A stretch of 53,982 nucleotides of DNA from Pseudomonadota bacterium (GTDB lineage: Bacteria > Desulfobacterota > Desulfobulbia > Desulfobulbales > Desulfocapsaceae), in contig JAHJLI010000276.1 in the NCBI GenBank assembly GCA_018821785.1, positions 1 to 53,982 on the forward strand, written 5' to 3'. Shown one piece after another: positions 46,131-53,982 of the stretch. The notes under the pieces were generated by a model, which ran no database searches, was not told the origin of the DNA, and saw only the letters and a program-made list of their open reading frames with translations. Made by a program: the position numbers and the translations under genes. Position 1 is the first letter of the stretch. Every line of letters starts with the position of its first letter.

Positions 46131-48207
46131 TAAGATCATTAATAGTTCCGATCAATGGTTCTGCCGGGAAACTGATTGGGTTGAAGGTATCCCCGGTGCG
46201 GATGATGATGCTTGGTCCCTCGGTATGGGCACTGTAGATTATGTGATGATTCTTTATGGATCCGGCGTGCAGCCAAAAGCTGCCAAATGGGTCCATGGGG
46301 GTATGGCCAACGATAAACCTGGTTTTTTGGGGCAGGTCAAGACCTTTTCTCAGCCGCTTGACATCGCCCTTGGTGTAACCTGCCAAGTGGTTGGGGCGCT
46401 GCATCCGAGTGGTGACAAGCTCAATGGCCAGGTTTGGATTGCCAGCAATATTGATAAGATCCTCTCTGCTGATCTTTGCCCGCGGCGGACCGGCATGGCA
46501 GGCAAGAAAGCTGTCCGAGCGAATTACGTACGGCAGTGTGTCATAAAAAGTTTGCAATTCTTTGACGTAGGCTTCGCCTCGTTGATTAAGAAGTGCCTCT
46601 CGCCATAACACGCCCTGGAGGACACCGTTTTTAGAGATTTCCGGATCGAAGCTGTCGTGGTTCCCACGGATATAGAATACATTGCCGGGAAAAACAAGTT
46701 TCAAATGAAAAATGAGATCCATGATGAGCATGGAACTATCGAACTTAGCAGTTTCATGGATCATTTCCGAATGCACTGCATCGCCTAGAATAATGAGAGT
46801 GGCATTCTTCAACCTCATGCAATCAAGAAGGCAGTTTTCGCTGAGTATCTTGAGGAGGTTATTGACCTGGGCATGCAAGTCGCCGACGATTACCGGGGTG
46901 ACATCGGCGGGTATTTCCAACAGTCCACCAGGTTTTCCCTGGATGTTCTTGGGCCGCCAAGGCTCTTCGTTCAATAAGGCGTTCACCGCCTTGAGAGTTG
47001 CCAGAGCTTTATCCGGCGACAGGGGGTGAAGCGTTTGGCCGTAGATCCTGCCAATCTCCAGTAATGCCTTGTGTCGTCCGCGTGCCAACTGCTCACGGTA
47101 ATCGAGGTCGTCAAGCCTCTGTACCTGCGTCGGCTGTAGACTGACCAGAGGGGTGAGGATGAGATCGCCTTTGCGATTTGTGACGCTGACATGCTTTTCG
47201 GCGACATTTTCTGCTAATTGAAAGAGCTGGCAAAACTCCTTGTGGTTTCGACCTATAACAATGGTTTCACCGACACGGATGCGGAGAAAGCCGTTAATGG
47301 TCCGGTGTGAACAACCTTGGTGGGTGTTGATGATCCAATTTTTCCGACCGCTGTCTTTTTTGCTGCCGATAGGGATCTCAGGTTGGAAACGCAGGCGTGT
47401 ATCGCCAAGAAGCAGCTCGAAGCTTTTGCCGTCGTGGGCGATGCGCCCGGCGCTTTCCAGTGTCTGCGGTTCGCTACCAAGAGTGATCCAGCGAATCGGG
47501 TAATGACTGAGAACCAGCCATTTCCAGCCGGCCAAAGTACGCAGACTTGGACGCCTTGGGTTTTTATCAAGGGTCCAGCGCGGCACGCTGGCAACACCCC
47601 TTTCGGCAATAATCATCGGAGGCTTGTCGAGGCTCTTACGCACATAGACATTGAGACCTGCTCGGTGCAGATAGAGAGCCACTTCTTTATAAACGGCAAC
47701 CTGTTGCCTGACCATTTCAAAGTTGAGGTTGTCATCAACAGGGAAATATCCCTCACTCTGTCGTGCCAACCGTTGCTCATAGATGGTCGAGGGACTTGGG
47801 ATAAGAAATTCAAATATATATCTGTTACGCCAATCGGTTTGAAAAAAATAATTCTTGGCCTGGGGTATCTTGATCCTGGGGTAATCAATTTCCGGTGGTA
47901 TGGGCGATTGTAACCACTCTTTGTCGAACACCGTCAGCGCTTCCTCTATCCCCACAAAGGGCAGACCAAGGTGCACTTCTCTTGGCCGAAAAACCAGAGA
48001 TTGATTTTTCCACCAGTTTCTTTGTGTTAAATCCAGGTAGCCTTCATTGGGCCATCCGCCTATCTGTTCAATATAATATGATTTTCCAGCACCAGGCGGG
48101 CCGGTCACCACAAGCTGCAAAAACTCAAGGCCGATGGGCAGATCAATACCGCGAATATTTTGGAGTTCTTTGATCGGTTCGAGGATTTTTTTTAGCGGAT
48201 CGGTCAT
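46126..48207 (-). CDS. P-loop / FHA-like / PPP-phosphatase fusion protein
   Basis: A 693-residue soluble protein (ATG 48207; GTG 48213 is an alternative). N-terminus: a P-loop with GPPGAGKS (36-43) in a nucleoside/polynucleotide-kinase-like context, with FRPREVHLG and IIAERGVASV following. Middle: an FHA-like region (about 306-363) with IVIGR and a conserved His in EKHVSV. C-terminus: a PPP-family phosphoprotein-phosphatase fold with GDLHA, GDAVHS, GNHDS, CHAGPP and GHTPMD, conserved in order but altered from GDxHG and GDxVDRG. A kinase-type, phosphopeptide-recognition and phosphatase domain in one chain suggests phospho-dependent signalling or nucleic-acid end repair. I know no named family with this order. 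Confidence 0.7.
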   Translation of the reverse strand: MTDPLKKILEPIKELQNIRGIDLPIGLEFLQLVVTGPPGAGKSYYIEQIGGWPNEGYLDLTQRNWWKNQSLVFRPREVHLGLPFVGIEEALTVFDKEWLQSPIPPEIDYPRIKIPQAKNYFFQTDWRNRYIFEFLIPSPSTIYEQRLARQSEGYFPVDDNLNFEMVRQQVAVYKEVALYLHRAGLNVYVRKSLDKPPMIIAERGVASVPRWTLDKNPRRPSLRTLAGWKWLVLSHYPIRWITLGSEPQTLESAGRIAHDGKSFELLLGDTRLRFQPEIPIGSKKDSGRKNWIINTHQGCSHRTINGFLRIRVGETIVIGRNHKEFCQLFQLAENVAEKHVSVTNRKGDLILTPLVSLQPTQVQRLDDLDYREQLARGRHKALLEIGRIYGQTLHPLSPDKALATLKAVNALLNEEPWRPKNIQGKPGGLLEIPADVTPVIVGDLHAQVNNLLKILSENCLLDCMRLKNATLIILGDAVHSEMIHETAKFDSSMLIMDLIFHLKLVFPGNVFYIRGNHDSFDPEISKNGVLQGVLWREALLNQRGEAYVKELQTFYDTLPYVIRSDSFLACHAGPPRAKISREDLINIAGNPNLAIELVTTRMQRPNHLAGYTKGDVKRLRKGLDLPQKTRFIVGHTPMDPFGSFWLHAGSIKNHHIIYSAHTEGPSIIIRTGDTFNPISFPAEPLIGTINDLM

Positions 48208-48539
48208 GGTCACAACTATGGACGAGGCAGTCGCTTATGACTGGTTGGTATTGTTTGATAAAGTACTTATTGTGCACTGTATGGAGGAAATAATTTTCTC
48301 ACCCTACCATGAACAGGGTAACGAACGTTATAAAAATAATATCCTTTTCTTAATGAAAAAGGAAAGGAACAAACTATGAGTGGAGCAATAGTGCCGGTAT
48401 CCACAAAGAATGAACCGAAGCCGACACACAGGCAAGGAATTTGAAACGGTTAAAAGAATGGAAAACCGGGATGATCTGCTTGATGTCTTCACCAAGATCG
48501 GTTACTACTGCCGGAACCGTCTCAAAAGGAGTAGAGCAT
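48208..48539. other. Intergenic region before the small ORF
   Basis: About 330 bp. Short frames are present: a 32-codon frame at 48280-48378 whose TGA overlaps ATG 48376 of a 22-codon frame, both with possible ribosome binding sites (GGAGG; AGGAAAGGA). Probably chance, but the tight overlap is noted. No confident gene. Confidence 0.3.
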
Positions 48540-48812
48540 ATGGAAATTATTATCGGTTCCATCCCCCCCCTGCAGCCGCAGCCGCAGAAAATGCCACAAA
48601 AAGGAGGTAATTTTCTGGAAGCCCAGTTGCTGCATGTCCGGCCTCCCCGCAAGGGAATTGCAGGTCCGTCAGGGCGGGAAAGGCGAACCAAGCAGGGTAG
48701 TGATCCGCGAAAAGGAAGGGTGCTGACAATAATGGTACCTGATGCCAGTCTTCTGCCTGCAGATATTGATACTGCCCGATATGATGTGACTATCCGCCTT
48801 ATTCGAAGGTAA
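48540..48812 (+). CDS. Small hypothetical protein with C8 tract near the start
   Basis: A 90-residue frame starting MEIIIGS with AAAGGAG nine bases before it; Pro/Gln-rich N-terminus, Arg-rich middle and a more regular end (VLTIMVPDASLLPADIDT). No family recognised. A run of eight C (48563-48570) lies in codons 8-10. A different upstream frame (from 48410) joins at the same tract if one C is removed, giving a longer protein, so it could be phase-variable or a misread homopolymer. Convergent with the glutamate synthase gene, 4 bp apart. Low certainty. Confidence 0.4.
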   Translation: MEIIIGSIPPLQPQPQKMPQKGGNFLEAQLLHVRPPRKGIAGPSGRERRTKQGSDPRKGRVLTIMVPDASLLPADIDTARYDVTIRLIRR

Positions 48813-48816
48813 GGTA

Positions 48817-51171
48817 CTAAAAAGCATTCATTGTCCAGATGCCGCACGGACAAGTGTCGGCACAAAAGCCGCAGGCGATACACTTGTTGTCATCCGAAAC
48901 ATATTCATAACTCGTTGGCAGGGAAAAACGCTCATCATCCGAAGAGGTGACGATGTCTTGACGACTTATTGCGCCGGTCGGACAGATTGTTTCGCAGAGA
49001 TGACAGTCGCGGCATGAGGCGCAGGACAGACAACGATCTGCCTGATTCTGCTGCGAACTCTCTGTTTCCATCGGGATGTAATGGGTGATGGTCAGGGCCT
49101 TCTGCGGAATTACCTGTTTTGCAAAGGGTTTCCATTCCAGTCCCTTGCATTGGGCAATAATGTATTCGGCAGCGGTCTTGCCAGCCCCAAGGGCATTGGT
49201 AGCAAGACCCGGTCTTTCGACATCGCCTACCGCCAGGATCCGTTTATCGGAAGTGACATGGGCCTTGTCTGTGGATATCCAGGCGGCGCCACCAACGGTT
49301 ACGGTTTCCACCGATTGCGGGAGAAAGGACAATGCCGGGACATCACCGATGGAGACGATGACCGTTGCGGCCGGAATGAGTTCCCCGCTATCGCAAACAA
49401 GTCCAGCATCGTTCACTTCACGGGTCATTACTGGCCATTGGAATGTGGCTCCCAGTGCCTCTGCGGCAATTTTTTCCTTGCCGAAGGCAAGCGGCTGCTG
49501 GATATCGACCAGAGTAACTTTTTCGGCACCGAGCCGATACGCCTCGCAGGCAACATCACAGCCGACATTGCCGGCGCCGATGACCACCACTTCTCTGCCG
49601 ACGGTAGGCGGTTCACTGCTCTTGGCTTGTTTCAGAAAGTCGAGGGCGGCAAGCACCTTTTCGTTGCCGGGGAATTGCAACCGGCGCGGGGTGTGCGTTC
49701 CAACGGCAATGACGATATAATCGTAATCCTGCTGGAGAATCGCAAATTTTTCCTGGGTCATAGTCACACCCAGGCTGGTCCTGATGTTGGGAGTTGCCAG
49801 GAACCTTTTAACCTCCTGGTCCCATATCGCCTGGGAGAGACGTTCCCATGGGATCACCTGGGAAAGTTTGCCGCCGATCTTATCATCCTGCTCAAAAATG
49901 TGTGCTTCAATCCCGGCCAGGGCTAACTGCCAGGCAACATTCATCCCAGCGGGTCCGCCCCCGATGATGGCTACCTTTTTGCCTATCGATGGGGCAGCTG
50001 CCGGGGGGCTGAGACTGTTTACCGCCCTGCCGAGTATCTGTATGTCAATGGGTTCATCGACTCCGCCGCGAGAGCAGTTTTCCATGCACAGATTAGGACA
50101 GACCGCGCCGCAGACCGAGGCCGGCAGCGGAGTATACTGGAGGATGAGCTGGTATGCTTCATCGATTTTTCCTTCGCGAATGAGTCGTAGCCTGTCGACG
50201 GTGGGGATGTGCACCGGACAGTAATATGTACACGGGGCAGCTGATTCACAATTAGCCCAGTAGGGTTTTTTACGGCGCAGATCGCCGCTGACGATGAAAT
50301 CAATGCGGCTGCGATCAAGACCCGGTGCCAGATCGCGCAAGGGGTCACCGCCGAAGGCCTTATTCCAATGTTCGTTTCTAAATTCGGCCATTGGCATGGG
50401 GCCGGAAAACATCAGTGCCCTCTCCTGCGGAGTAATGGGCATGAGGACATGCCATTCTTCTCTGGCGGTCAGGGTTGCCTGCAGCTCCTGTTTTTGTATT
50501 TTCTCGAGAAAACCGACTATATTCTCTGTCAGCCAATTCCATTGTTCATCGCTTGGGGCAACGAGTTTGGCATTGGTTTTCGGATAGGAATTGTCAATGT
50601 TTCCACGAAAATAGATGGTCCCTCCGACCATCCCGACGCAGGGGCGGTAACCGAGCACGTTGTCTAGATTTTTCGGATTGAAGCCGCAGACAACGGCGAC
50701 CCCGCCGCAGTTGAACTCGGCAAAAGAATCGCCGACCGAGCCGAGGACCCACAGCTCAGGCCTCGTGTATTCCGGGTTCCACTTGGTCATGGTAAGACCG
50801 CGAGCGCCGATGGAACCACCGATGAACACCTTGCCGTTGGCCATGGCATTACAGACACCGTTGGTGGCATCGCCGAGAACTGCAATCTCCGCACCGATAT
50901 TGAGATACCCGACATCATCGGAGGTGGATCCCTCGCAAACGATTGTGGTTCCGGGCATACCCATGCAACCAAGCCGTTGGCCGGATGGGCCCTTGACGGT
51001 AATCTTCAGGCCGTCCTGTCTTTGCAGGCGGATTCCTATATTATGTTGGCCATACGACTCGAGCAGAAGGTCGGCGGACGAGGTGGCAGCTTGCCGCACC
51101 AGCTTCTCAAAATCCATAGAGCTGAGGCGCTGACCTTTTTCATTATGACCTTTTACAACCGTTGTAGTCAC
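48817..51171 (-). CDS. Glutamate synthase: GXGXG domain fused to FAD reductase and ferredoxin
   Basis: A 784-residue protein starting at GTG with AAGGAG before it. Residues ~1-240 are the glutamate synthase beta-helix (GXGXG) domain (GCMGMPGTTIVCEGSTSDDV, GDATNGVCNAMANGK). About 300-390 is the Cys-rich GltD-type Fe-S region (CTYYCPVHIP, CGAVCPNLCMENC). About 395-690 is the FAD/NADPH oxidoreductase (IIGGGPAGMNVAWQL, VVIGAGNVGCDVA). The C-terminus holds two 4Fe-4S clusters (CASCRDCHLCETICP, CIACGFCADTCP). It supplies electrons from NAD(P)H for glutamate formation. It is part of a three-gene operon with the FMN subunit and the amidotransferase. Confidence 0.88.
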   Translation of the reverse strand: MTTTVVKGHNEKGQRLSSMDFEKLVRQAATSSADLLLESYGQHNIGIRLQRQDGLKITVKGPSGQRLGCMGMPGTTIVCEGSTSDDVGYLNIGAEIAVLGDATNGVCNAMANGKVFIGGSIGARGLTMTKWNPEYTRPELWVLGSVGDSFAEFNCGGVAVVCGFNPKNLDNVLGYRPCVGMVGGTIYFRGNIDNSYPKTNAKLVAPSDEQWNWLTENIVGFLEKIQKQELQATLTAREEWHVLMPITPQERALMFSGPMPMAEFRNEHWNKAFGGDPLRDLAPGLDRSRIDFIVSGDLRRKKPYWANCESAAPCTYYCPVHIPTVDRLRLIREGKIDEAYQLILQYTPLPASVCGAVCPNLCMENCSRGGVDEPIDIQILGRAVNSLSPPAAAPSIGKKVAIIGGGPAGMNVAWQLALAGIEAHIFEQDDKIGGKLSQVIPWERLSQAIWDQEVKRFLATPNIRTSLGVTMTQEKFAILQQDYDYIVIAVGTHTPRRLQFPGNEKVLAALDFLKQAKSSEPPTVGREVVVIGAGNVGCDVACEAYRLGAEKVTLVDIQQPLAFGKEKIAAEALGATFQWPVMTREVNDAGLVCDSGELIPAATVIVSIGDVPALSFLPQSVETVTVGGAAWISTDKAHVTSDKRILAVGDVERPGLATNALGAGKTAAEYIIAQCKGLEWKPFAKQVIPQKALTITHYIPMETESSQQNQADRCLSCASCRDCHLCETICPTGAISRQDIVTSSDDERFSLPTSYEYVSDDNKCIACGFCADTCPCGIWTMNAF

Positions 51172-51247
51172 TGGAAACTCCTTGTTGCAGCAGTGTGGGG
51201 TGCAGGACCTCTTTGTACACTGCCTTAATCTTTAAATGCTTTATGTA

Positions 51248-52888
51248 TCAGCAGATATATTGAATGTGCAGTCTATCGGCTGCCGCTTGATCAGCAATGC
51301 CGATTGCGTCAGACATGCCAATCGGCAGGCTCTGGGAGCGTCCCAGCGGCGCCATGATTTTTTTAACCTCAGTATTAATCGACATGAAGACATCACTCAC
51401 TCTTTCGGCCACTTTGTCTGGATCGAGGCGGCGATAGAGCTTCGGGTTCTGGCTGGTGATGCCTTTTGGACAAATGCCGAGGTTGCAGACGTTGCAGCGG
51501 TTCTTTTCGTTGCCGAGGCAACCGGCGGCAGCCTGCATGATGTACTTGCCGATGTGCACTCCGGAGGCGCCGAGCATGACCATGGCCATACCGTTCTGCG
51601 CGACATTGCCGTTTTTACCTATACCACCGGCCGCGAAGATGGGTATTTCGTTTTGTTTGCCCTGCTTGACAAGATCGAGATAACAATCGCGCACACAGGA
51701 GGCAACGGGATGGCCGGTGGCGTCCATGGAGACGTTGTAGGCGGCCCCGGTGCCGCCGTCGATGCCGTCAATCATCAATCCTGCGGCATAGGGGTTACGC
51801 ACTAGATTATTTAAAACCGATTTGGCTGAGGTCGAGGCGGAAATCTTTGGATAGACCGGAACCTGGTGATTGAAGGCTGTGGATAGGGTCTGCATCATTT
51901 TCATGACGCTTTCTTCGATGGAATAGAGGGTCTGGTGAACTGGTGGCGACGGCAGATCGACACCCTCGGGGACCCCGCGCAACCGTGCGATGAGTTTTGA
52001 AACCTTATGCCACATAAGCAGGCCGCCGTCGCCTGGTTTTGCACCCTGGCCGTATTTAATCTCAATGGCTGCGGGATAGCACTGCATTTCGGGGATGGCC
52101 CGGATAATCTCATCCCAGCCAAAATAGCCGGAGGCGATCTGCAGGATGATGTATTTGAGATACTTGCTGCGCAAGATCCATGGCGGGCAGCCGCCCTCGC
52201 CGGTACACATGACCACAGGTATACCGAGAACCTCATTGCAATAGGCGACTCCTTGGAGGAGTCCGAGCCACATGTTAGGAGAAAGGGCGCCGAAGGACAT
52301 CGAGCCGATAACGAAGGGAAAGATCTCCCGAGTTGGGGGGATCCAGCCGCCGTTTACCGTCCGTTCGAGAAATTCTTCCGGGGAGAGGACGCGACCAAGA
52401 GTAGTGGTGGTGGCAAACTCATGTCGACCGGCGTCGAGAGCCGGGTCGGTGAGCATGGAAATCCGATGGAACATGATTCGGTCAAGAAGGGTAGGGCCGG
52501 TGGCATTACGTCTGCCGCCGCGTTTCATCGGCTCGCCTTTGCGATTTTCAAAAAAGAGCGTGCGATTCTCGTTGGTGCCGGGAACGGGGGTGATGGCCTC
52601 ATTGGGGCAGACCATTGAGCACATGCCGCAGCCTATGCACAGTTTTGCCGAATCGGTCTCCTGACGGATGCCGGTAAAGGTGCGATAGTCGTTACCTCGT
52701 TTCTTGTTAAAGACGTCGAGTTTCGGCATCCTCTGTCGCATATGCGCTAAACGGATAGCGCCTTTTGGGCAGACGGCGGTACAGTTGCCGCAGAGCGTAC
52801 ATCTGTCTTCGCGATGTTCAATAATCCACGGGAGATCTGATGGGGTTAGGCTGCTAGGGCTAATGGAAACGGATCGTACTGAGACCAT
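51248..52888 (-). CDS. Glutamate synthase FMN-binding subunit with ferredoxin N-terminus
   Basis: A 546-residue archaeal-type glutamate synthase central subunit. Residues 1-100 hold two 4Fe-4S motifs (CTLCGNCTAVCP and CIGCGMCSMVCP). The remainder is the FMN/2-oxoglutarate TIM barrel (SFGALSPNMWLGL, EIKYGQGAKPGDGG, MIDGIDGGTGAAYNVSMD, GGIGKNGNVAQNG). It converts 2-iminoglutarate to glutamate. It overlaps the amidotransferase gene by 43 bp; AAGGA lies before ATG 52888, so this is a true start and the overlap implies translational coupling. An intervening 76 bp separates it from the GXGXG gene. Confidence 0.93.
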   Translation of the reverse strand: MVSVRSVSISPSSLTPSDLPWIIEHREDRCTLCGNCTAVCPKGAIRLAHMRQRMPKLDVFNKKRGNDYRTFTGIRQETDSAKLCIGCGMCSMVCPNEAITPVPGTNENRTLFFENRKGEPMKRGGRRNATGPTLLDRIMFHRISMLTDPALDAGRHEFATTTTLGRVLSPEEFLERTVNGGWIPPTREIFPFVIGSMSFGALSPNMWLGLLQGVAYCNEVLGIPVVMCTGEGGCPPWILRSKYLKYIILQIASGYFGWDEIIRAIPEMQCYPAAIEIKYGQGAKPGDGGLLMWHKVSKLIARLRGVPEGVDLPSPPVHQTLYSIEESVMKMMQTLSTAFNHQVPVYPKISASTSAKSVLNNLVRNPYAAGLMIDGIDGGTGAAYNVSMDATGHPVASCVRDCYLDLVKQGKQNEIPIFAAGGIGKNGNVAQNGMAMVMLGASGVHIGKYIMQAAAGCLGNEKNRCNVCNLGICPKGITSQNPKLYRRLDPDKVAERVSDVFMSINTEVKKIMAPLGRSQSLPIGMSDAIGIADQAAADRLHIQYIC

Positions 52889-53982
52889 ATTTCTAATTCC
52901 TTTCGATGTGGGGGAATAATTACTGTGTGTTCGCGCATAGGCTGAAAATCGAGCGAGGGGTCACGATCCGGGATCATCGCCTGGACTCCGCACATCTCCG
53001 AAGCAATGCCCCAGACACCATCTCTTCCGCCGACCATAGCCGGGCGAAGTTTTTTCTGGTCCATAACCAGGAGACTGGTTTCGTCGGGCAATGTTCCGAT
53101 AATCGCGTTAGGGCCGTCGATGATCAACCGTTTGCAAACTTGACGAAGTCCAGTGAGGAAATCCCCCTGCGGATGTTTGGCCAGTTCGGCATTGCTCAGC
53201 GGGGTTATGATGTGTTTGTAGGCCTGCAGCGGAAGTTTCAGTTGTTTCAGGGTGTAATGGAGAATATGGGTAAAAACTTCACTGTCGCTGTGATACCCGC
53301 TATATCCTCCAAATTTTTTGCCGAGCAGCCAGTCACGGATTGGCACGAACGCGGTATTCTCACCGTTGGTCATGGTCGAGATACCCTGGATAAAGAAAGG
53401 GTGGCAGGCGTAGAGGTTGATGCCGTAATTGGTGTTCTGCCGTCCCTGTGCCATGCAGACGCGGGATTTCAGTTGTCCGTCGTGCAGGCACAGGGCGTCG
53501 CCGATCTGCATTGGCCAGCCTACCTCCTTGATCATGGCGACGTCTGGATAAAAGGAGAAGATAGTGAGTGGGTCATCTTCGGTGCTGAGTTTTCTAAGTG
53601 CAAGTCGGGCTCGTAAAAGCTCTGTTTCGCGTAGTTCGTCACTCTTATCCCGAAACTCCACCGGCATTCGGTAGGCACGCATGAAATAGCGATAGCGATC
53701 CGTCGCCTCGATCAATTCCGGCCGCATGGCAAAACGGTGATCGTATTTCAGTTCGTATTCCATTTTCTCCATATAGTCGGTCATGCGATGCCAGGCTTTT
53801 TCTGTATGGGCAATGCCCGAGAGGATGGGAAAGCGTGGATTGTATTTGAAGTCTTCAAACTCCATTCCCCGAAGCAGGAGGCCGAGTCCGGAGCCATCGT
53901 ACCCCTCTTTCATGGCCTCCATCGCAGTGAGGACCTCATAGGGGGAAAACGGCTCTCTGGCAGTTTTCAGGGCTAAACGACA
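52846..53982 (-). CDS. Glutamate synthase class II glutamine amidotransferase subunit, one codon short
   Basis: The glutaminase part of the split glutamate synthase, at least 378 residues. Reading on past 53922 the frame continues to the edge and begins CRLALKTAREPFSPYEVLT. Class II amidotransferases use the Cys directly after the initiator Met as nucleophile, so base 53982 is the first base of that Cys codon and only the ATG lies outside. The glutaminase fold is visible in MAQGRQNTNYGINL, NGENTAFVPI, GYHSDSEVF and GGRDGVWGIASE. It releases ammonia for the FMN subunit, which it overlaps by 43 bp. Confidence 0.92.
   Translation of the reverse strand, partial: CRLALKTAREPFSPYEVLTAMEAMKEGYDGSGLGLLLRGMEFEDFKYNPRFPILSGIAHTEKAWHRMTDYMEKMEYELKYDHRFAMRPELIEATDRYRYFMRAYRMPVEFRDKSDELRETELLRARLALRKLSTEDDPLTIFSFYPDVAMIKEVGWPMQIGDALCLHDGQLKSRVCMAQGRQNTNYGINLYACHPFFIQGISTMTNGENTAFVPIRDWLLGKKFGGYSGYHSDSEVFTHILHYTLKQLKLPLQAYKHIITPLSNAELAKHPQGDFLTGLRQVCKRLIIDGPNAIIGTLPDETSLLVMDQKKLRPAMVGGRDGVWGIASEMCGVQAMIPDRDPSLDFQPMREHTVIIPPHRKELEIWSQYDPFPLALAA

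Noticed and set aside
49081..49926. Long plus-strand frame of 281 codons antisense to the glutamate synthase gene.
   Set aside because: It mirrors the GC-rich minus-strand gene, has no family resemblance or ribosome site, and shares the region with a second overlapping frame.

Overview
The window reads as an ordinary bacterial chromosome segment, with no prophage, plasmid backbone, CRISPR array, rRNA or confident tRNA. The gene set suggests an anaerobic member of Desulfobacterota, probably near Desulfobulbales: a split, ferredoxin-containing glutamate synthase of archaeal type, DUF4080 and DUF362 proteins, folate-dependent TrmFO, long HEAT/cNMP/PilZ proteins, and a PiT transporter with a TIGR00153 partner. 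The taxonomic guess is inference from gene content only.

Layout. 1-3.6 kb: the 3' part of trpS, an HD-domain protein, a lipoprotein phosphoesterase, a DUF6172-like protein and a DUF374 acyltransferase. 3.9-9.8 kb: three same-strand signalling genes, namely a protein with a YPP-type N-terminal module, an HD-GYP protein and a HEAT/cNMP-like/PilZ-like protein. 10.1-14 kb: HU, a radical SAM enzyme with CvfB, a GNAT enzyme and a DUF2284 protein. 14-18.3 kb: a cyclophilin-FKBP fusion and an M1-ChaN-PDZ fusion. 18.4-23.7 kb: a DUF4080 radical SAM protein, serA, a DUF362 protein and a fabL-like reductase. 23.9-26.2 kb: the remains of a transglutaminase/ABC-exporter operon. 26.4-32.4 kb: maf, a second and larger HEAT/cNMP/PilZ protein, and a primase-helicase-like ATPase. 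32.4-39.8 kb: trmFO, a LysR regulator divergent from leuCD, an MFS transporter, a 3D-domain lipoprotein and a small secreted protein. 40-46 kb: mutL, a class A PBP, and PiT with its PhoU-like partner. 46.1-48.2 kb: a P-loop/FHA-like/PPP-phosphatase fusion. 48.8-54 kb: the glutamate synthase operon, cut by the window edge exactly at the codon for the nucleophilic cysteine.

Two things stand out. First, a dispersed two-hairpin repeat of about 75-80 bp occurs in at least five intergenic places, with compensatory base changes in the stem, and twice it supplies the stop codon of a neighbouring gene. Second, a family of signalling proteins shares and recombines modules (YPP N-terminal module, HEAT repeats, cNMP-like fold, PilZ, HD-GYP) at two loci, one of which also carries a primase-helicase-like protein with a decayed TOPRIM site. 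The kinase-like/FHA-like/PPP fusion is a further candidate for an undescribed regulator.
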